The position numbers and the translations under genes are program-made. 18,188 nt of DNA from Candidatus Magasanikbacteria bacterium GW2011_GWC2_45_8 (GTDB lineage Bacteria > Patescibacteriota > Patescibacteriia > Magasanikbacterales > UBA10146). The notes below the pieces were generated by a model. The model had not been told where the DNA came from, ran no database searches, and saw nothing but the letters and a program-made list of their open reading frames with translations. Of this stretch, positions 14,801 to 18,188 are shown one piece after another. Every line of letters starts with the position of its first letter. Position 1 is the stretch's first letter. Where the stretch lies: contig LCLH01000005.1 of NCBI GenBank assembly GCA_001001925.1, positions 1 through 18,188 of the forward strand. Reading direction: 5' to 3'.

Positions 14801-15822
14801 CAAATACCAACTCAACAGGTACCTTTGCAGGTGCTAAATTCACAGGTCTTAGTTTGGTAATTCCAGCAGGAGTGACCAAAGTTATTACTGTGAAAGCAGA
14901 CCTTGCCAACTATGTTGACTTGGGTGTTACAACCACTGGGCAGGCATTCAAACTTGCGTTTCTTACTGACTACGACGGACCAACCGCTGGATTTCAATTG
15001 CCAGTTACTGGAACAGGCGGGCAATCTGGTGTAGCATTGGCAACTACCAATACATATCTAGTTGCAGCTACGGAATCAGTAGCATGGAACAATTCCACTA
15101 CTTCAGCCACGGCTGCTGCTACTGCACTTCCTACTGCTGGAGTTTCAACTAATGCTGCTTATATCATCACAGATGCAAATGAGTTTGTGCTCTATCGCAC
15201 AAAGTTGACCATTGCATGGGATGCTACTACATTTAATCAGGCAGCTGCGACTTCTGGAAATTCAGCGCAGATTATTGGAAAGTTTGTAGTGAGCAACGCA
15301 GCAAATGCCGGTTCTTATGCGGCAACGTTGGATAACTTGAACTTCACCATTAGCACTACGCTGTCAATTACCGCAACTAATACAGCGGCACTCAATGTGT
15401 ACAAAGACAGCTTGAGCACAACCGCGCTTGCTACGACTACGTTTGCAGCAGGAGAAGTTTCAGGTCAGACTGGTTCTACTTATACTGCGTTTAACACAGC
15501 GTTTGACTGGGCTGTGGAAACAGCATCCTCAAACAGCTTGACTGACACGGAAATTGCTGCAGGTGGTTCCAAAACTATCTTTGTCACCTTGGACACCAGC
15601 AATATGACTGGTGCTTCTCAAAGCACGCGTAACTTGACCCTCGGCATTGCGCAGATTGGAACAGGTTATAGCGCGGCACGCAGACAAGAGATTACGAGCA
15701 GGTTCGGCATGGTATGGAGTGATAATGGAGTCAACAGCAACACAGGAGGAGGTATTTCCAACATTGTTGCAAGCGACAACCTCTTGCCACTTCTATCTAA
15801 GACTTGGACATACTCCTTCTAA
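11884..15822 (+). CDS. S-layer-like major surface protein
   Basis: The protein has 1312 residues. A signal peptide covers residues 1-39 (basic RLSKK, hydrophobic VLTYAVVAATILWSVGFAAI, cleavage near ASA-AD). Residues 45-235 hold three related units containing AVFYYSADGKRYTYPTGSVY, TYAVEPGGTIRQIPDEATAV and PNGAVVKDVAGDVWLIGAG, a module known from Patescibacteria surface proteins. A Gly/Thr/Pro linker (240-262) leads to about six beta-rich Ig-like repeats, recognisable by phrases such as LGKFNFVAAGEDVKVTSLVV and LAKFQFTASSTEPINITQLV. Composition is rich in Thr, Ser, Ala and Val. Cys626 and Cys657 are the only cysteines I found and could form a disulfide. Codon choice differs from the neighbours (more ACC, AAC, GGT; fewer GCG runs), as in highly expressed genes. 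No SLH or sortase motif is seen. It likely forms the outer cell coat. Confidence 0.88.
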   Translation: MSNTLRLSKKVLTYAVVAATILWSVGFAAIAAPLAASAADTTVTLTAGDSIQNASSKAVFYYSADGKRYTYPTGSVYLSWYSNWNGVKKISDAQMGGIAIGGTVAYRPGTRLVKIATAPATYAVEPGGTIRQIPDEATAVALFGSKWNKTIDDVDPSIFPYVYKIGTALATGEYPNGAVVKDVAGDVWLIGAGKTKVKVTSAGQTANWVQSKFVVSTTVDLSGYPAGTEVTAKVDSWTTIAGSGAPVGTGTTPPVVTSPIGTGLTVALNGTQPAAATIVTDSADGAQSLIPALDVNFTASADGDVKVKTVAVTRGGVSADTDVVAMFLYDGETQVGSSPSIATKKFTFTNSGGLFTVAKGTTKKITVKFDLLNAGSAGKVINLSLAASADVVSDGAVVNGSFPLASNNFTTAAVTDLGKFTLTNISPTAAANVNAGSTGYEVWRLQAVTQDQDVELRKVKFTVVGSVNVGDLKNFGLWDGAKQIGATVAEMAADKTITIDVTVAPYVFAKGVTRTLSLKADVIGGSTRTFRTSIQGAGDLVVYDKGYGVFLKHAGSDTFTVLQPNDGAASPTAVSYTVSTGTLSVTVATDSPTGNVASSTTAVTLGKFNFVAAGEDVKVTSLVVNCSDSTNTKTIKNLKVLWDGSQVGSTVATSAACDGAADNTFTLGSTMIARVGKTSVLTVQGDITGTTTSGETLSVNVETGSSNATTLTSLTTLNTGSGTGRTLTIAAGTVSVSLNSSFGNKSSTNPTGTINAAGVKLGSFVITGGAGEDADVSQIALVDVSTALNLNTYTQNVKLMHNGVQIAPTLASPASAASAVQTHTFNVSPSITVPAGGQYVVDVVADLKATQTSAAAIITTGAITASGHTTGTSANYSTAVTLQQSYIASAGGLAITISSDTPLPTNLLMGATDQTLAKFQFTASSTEPINITQLVLSSAFTSAATGTLKNVRLYDDAGTLIGTVAGFDATQASNTNSTGTFAGAKFTGLSLVIPAGVTKVITVKADLANYVDLGVTTTGQAFKLAFLTDYDGPTAGFQLPVTGTGGQSGVALATTNTYLVAATESVAWNNSTTSATAAATALPTAGVSTNAAYIITDANEFVLYRTKLTIAWDATTFNQAAATSGNSAQIIGKFVVSNAANAGSYAATLDNLNFTISTTLSITATNTAALNVYKDSLSTTALATTTFAAGEVSGQTGSTYTAFNTAFDWAVETASSNSLTDTEIAAGGSKTIFVTLDTSNMTGASQSTRNLTLGIAQIGTGYSAARRQEITSRFGMVWSDNGVNSNTGGGISNIVASDNLLPLLSKTWTYSF

Positions 15823-15860
15823 TCTAGTTTGATTGGATAGAGCGTTCAGGCTTGACTCAC

Positions 15861-15879
15861 GCGGTTGTTAAATAACCGC
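15861..15879 (+). other. Short hairpin ahead of the terminator
   Basis: GCGGTT-GTTAAAT-AACCGC forms a perfect 6-bp hairpin four bases before the terminator stem. It may stabilise the 3' end of the abundant S-layer message; no T-run follows it. Confidence 0.5.
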
Positions 15880-15882
15880 ACT

Positions 15883-15927
15883 CACAACCCCCGCACTAAA
15901 AGCGGGGGTTGTGTTTTGTTTATTTTT
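15883..15927 (+). terminator. Strong intrinsic terminator of the S-layer gene
   Basis: CACAACCCCCGC (15883-15894), loop ACTAAAA, GCGGGGGTTGTG (15902-15913): a perfect 12-bp stem followed by TTTTGTTTATTTTTTT. It lies about 60 bases after the stop at 15822 and should separate the S-layer message from the downstream gene, whose start is only about 20 bases further. Confidence 0.95.
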
Positions 15928-15945
15928 TTGGTAGGATTAGGCGAT

Positions 15946-18180
15946 ATGAAATATAGAGAAAAAATAATGGCGTATGGACTTTACTCTTTACTCTTTTTGC
16001 CGTTGGCATTTATGCCTTTTACCATGTTTCCATGGCAATTTGGCAAGACAATTATTTTTCAGATTATTGTTGAGATTTTGCTGGTTATTGGTTTGAGCAT
16101 TGCTTTTTATAGCAAAACATTTGTTTGGAAGAAGTTTAATTTTCTTGATAAGTTGTTTTTGTTATTTTTTTTGGTGCTTTTAATTTCTTCTTTTACCGGT
16201 GCCAATTTTGGGAGCAGTTTTTGGACCAGCCAAATGCGTTCCAACGGCGTATTTTTGTGGTTGCATTTTGGCGTGTTTTATTTTTTGATGCGGAACTTTT
16301 TTAAGACAGAAAAACAGTGGCATAGGGCTTTGGATGTAATTATTGGTGTGAGCGTATTGGTGAGTTTAACTGCACTGTTTCAAAATTATTTGCCTGACGC
16401 ATGGCGAGGTGATGGTGGCGGAACTCAATTTGCAGGCATTATTGGGAATCGCGCGTTTCTTGCGCTGTATTTGATTTTGCCCATTGCTTTGGCGGCGTAT
16501 CAATCATTGGGCACCTTTATTGCATCACAACAATGGAAACGATGGGTGTATATTGCGATTGCATTTGGGGAGATATTTATTTTGTATTTTACTGGTAATC
16601 GTGGCGCACTTGTTGGTTTGATTGTTGGGGGTTTATTGATTTTATGTGCAAGTATTTTTATTTTTTCACACAAACAATATCGTTTGTTTGCGGCATGCGG
16701 GTTGGTGCTCGGATGTGTAATAGTAGTAGCGCTTTTGTTGACCAGACTTGGTTCCGGTACGCTTGATTTTCGTAATTATTATGCTTCCGGTACTGCCAAA
16801 ACACGTTTTATGGCTTGGGATATTGCACTCAAAGGACTGAGTGATCGGCCGCTCGTCGGGTGGGGGATGAATAATTTTGAAGTATTTTTTAATAGATATT
16901 TTAACCCCGAATTTTTGCGCTATGGATTTACGGAAACAATTTGGGACAAGCCGCATAACTGGTTTTTGGATATTGCGGATTCGGCAGGAATAGTTGGTTT
17001 TGGCGCATATGCCGCAGTACTTGTATGTCTTTTTGTGTATCTATGGCGATTGCAAAAAAAAGCAGTTACTAATTTAGCCAGATTGCAATATATTATTATT
17101 ACAGGAGGATTTATGGCATATTTGATTGCTTTATTTTTCTTTTTTGAGACAATCAATTCAATGCTTGTTTTTTTTCCAGTATGCGCGTGGATCGCGTTTT
17201 TATATGATCAGCAGTTTTCTAAACAGCGCGCGCCCTTAAATAATCATCTTAAAAAATGGCAGAAAGAATTTATTGTTGCGGGTGCATGCGTTGTTGCAGT
17301 TGTGGTGTTGTATAAATGGAATATCAAACCATTGTATGCTTCGTACTATATGCAGAAATCAAGCACGGAAATATTTATACGAGGGGATATGGTAGACTGG
17401 GCTGGCAATGTACAAAAAGTATTTGATACAAGCACCTATTTGCAAACAGAAAACGCGATACTGCTTGCGTCTGATGTGGCGACTGCGGATAAGAAAGGCG
17501 TACAGATTTCTGTGGGTGGAGACGCGGTACAGCACGCAATTGGACGTATTGCAGACACTCTTGTTCAGCGCGCAGAACGCTATACAGATAATTATGTGTA
17601 CGCCGTGTGGGCAGGGCAGGCATATTTGGCGCTTGGTACGCACTTTGGGGCAGGCTATGCTGACGATGCGATCAGGTGGTTTGAGGAAGCGGTGCGGCGC
17701 GCTCCGCAAAAGCAAGAAGCGTATTTCTTTTTGGGTCGTGCATATTTGGTGAAAAAAGATTTTGTGAAAAGCGAGGAGGCTTTGCAGAAAACTGTTATTT
17801 TAAGTCCTGCGCTTGGCGAGCCATATTGGTTTTTGGGATTAGTACAGTTTGCGGAAGGAAAGCGCGCAGAGGGGCTTGAGAATATGGAAAAGGCATTCAG
17901 TGTTGGTTTTGTTAAATCAACAAAGAATGTTTTGTATGTTATAGATAGCTTTGCTTTGGAGGGAAGATATGACAAAGTGGTTGAATATTACAATTATCTC
18001 ATTCGTCTTGAACCGAAAAATCCTACGTGGTATACTAAATTAGCTGCGACGTATGTTAAAATGGGGAATAAAGTAGCCGCGCGCGACGCGGTAGAAAAAG
18101 CGGTGTCGTTGATGCCGGATTTACGCCCCCAAGCAGATGAATTTATTAAACAAAATAAGTTGTATGACAAAAAGAAATAA
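15946..18180 (+). CDS. O-antigen ligase/polymerase-family membrane protein with C-terminal TPR region
   Basis: The start is at ATG 15946, with AGGATTAGG just upstream. An upstream in-frame start at 15865 lies inside the terminator hairpins and was rejected. The protein has 744 residues. Residues 10-460 contain about 11-12 hydrophobic segments. The Wzy_C/WaaL-type signature is clear: TGNRGALVG (216-224), RFMAWDIALKGLSDRPLVGW (287-306), then the large loop with DKPHNWFLDIADSAGIVGFG (334-353), where His337 corresponds to the conserved loop His. Residues about 545-735 form TPR-like helices: AIRWFEEAVRRAP, AYFFLGRAYLVKKDFVKSEE, PYWFLGLVQFAEGKRAEGLE. The enzyme should polymerise or transfer lipid-linked glycan outside the membrane: an O-antigen-type polymerase, a ligase, or a protein O-glycosyltransferase. 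These cannot be separated by sequence alone. No promoter was found between it and the terminator. Confidence 0.88.
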   Translation: MKYREKIMAYGLYSLLFLPLAFMPFTMFPWQFGKTIIFQIIVEILLVIGLSIAFYSKTFVWKKFNFLDKLFLLFFLVLLISSFTGANFGSSFWTSQMRSNGVFLWLHFGVFYFLMRNFFKTEKQWHRALDVIIGVSVLVSLTALFQNYLPDAWRGDGGGTQFAGIIGNRAFLALYLILPIALAAYQSLGTFIASQQWKRWVYIAIAFGEIFILYFTGNRGALVGLIVGGLLILCASIFIFSHKQYRLFAACGLVLGCVIVVALLLTRLGSGTLDFRNYYASGTAKTRFMAWDIALKGLSDRPLVGWGMNNFEVFFNRYFNPEFLRYGFTETIWDKPHNWFLDIADSAGIVGFGAYAAVLVCLFVYLWRLQKKAVTNLARLQYIIITGGFMAYLIALFFFFETINSMLVFFPVCAWIAFLYDQQFSKQRAPLNNHLKKWQKEFIVAGACVVAVVVLYKWNIKPLYASYYMQKSSTEIFIRGDMVDWAGNVQKVFDTSTYLQTENAILLASDVATADKKGVQISVGGDAVQHAIGRIADTLVQRAERYTDNYVYAVWAGQAYLALGTHFGAGYADDAIRWFEEAVRRAPQKQEAYFFLGRAYLVKKDFVKSEEALQKTVILSPALGEPYWFLGLVQFAEGKRAEGLENMEKAFSVGFVKSTKNVLYVIDSFALEGRYDKVVEYYNYLIRLEPKNPTWYTKLAATYVKMGNKVAARDAVEKAVSLMPDLRPQADEFIKQNKLYDKKK

Positions 18181-18188
18181 AATTTTAG

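Noticed and set aside
15865..15945. Longer N-terminus for the ligase-like protein
   Set aside because: Those codons are the hairpins and T-run of the terminator; ATG 15946 has a purine-rich site and begins the first membrane segment.

Overview
The window most likely comes from a member of the Candidate Phyla Radiation (Patescibacteria). The grounds are one large secreted S-layer-like protein with an N-terminal module of the form (Y/F)-x-x-(D)GKR-Y-x-(Y/F)P, a sigma factor followed by a DUF5667-type membrane protein, a GHL15-like putative glycosidase, weak or absent Shine-Dalgarno sites, and several orphan envelope proteins. TGA acts as a normal stop (for example at 1814-1816), which argues against the Gracilibacteria/SR1 code. 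The lineage assignment is inference; no rRNA or tRNA gene is present to settle it.

Left third (1-5400): a surface-glycan region. A truncated GT4-type glycosyltransferase, a complete GT4 enzyme and a secreted GHL15-like protein with FG-GAP-type repeats run on the + strand. They converge on a third GT4 enzyme on the - strand, with a hairpin terminator between them. Two copies of a structured repeat lie at about 1774-1882 and 3946-4083, one after the second glycosyltransferase and one after the GHL15 gene. They share an identical 48-base core and have inverted arms that differ between copies yet still pair.

Middle (5400-9070): three - strand genes: a helical orphan protein, a single-pass membrane protein with a His-rich juxtamembrane stretch and an exported beta-sandwich ectodomain, and a small MerR/excisionase-like DNA-binding protein. 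The last is divergent from the sigma gene. Between them lie two palindromic 22-base operators with the same half-site.

Right half (9070-18188): an apparent + strand envelope module. It contains an ECF-like sigma factor with an extended -10 promoter, a tandem-repeat coiled-coil protein, a DUF5667 membrane protein (candidate anti-sigma or sensor), a structured 228-base gap, the 1312-residue S-layer-like protein with a strong terminator, and a polytopic O-antigen ligase/polymerase-family protein with a C-terminal TPR region. A plausible reading is that the glycosyltransferases build a glycan, the ligase-like enzyme polymerises or transfers it (possibly onto the Ser/Thr-rich S-layer protein), and the sigma/DUF5667 pair and the small regulator tune envelope gene expression. 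The joint function is inference from gene order.
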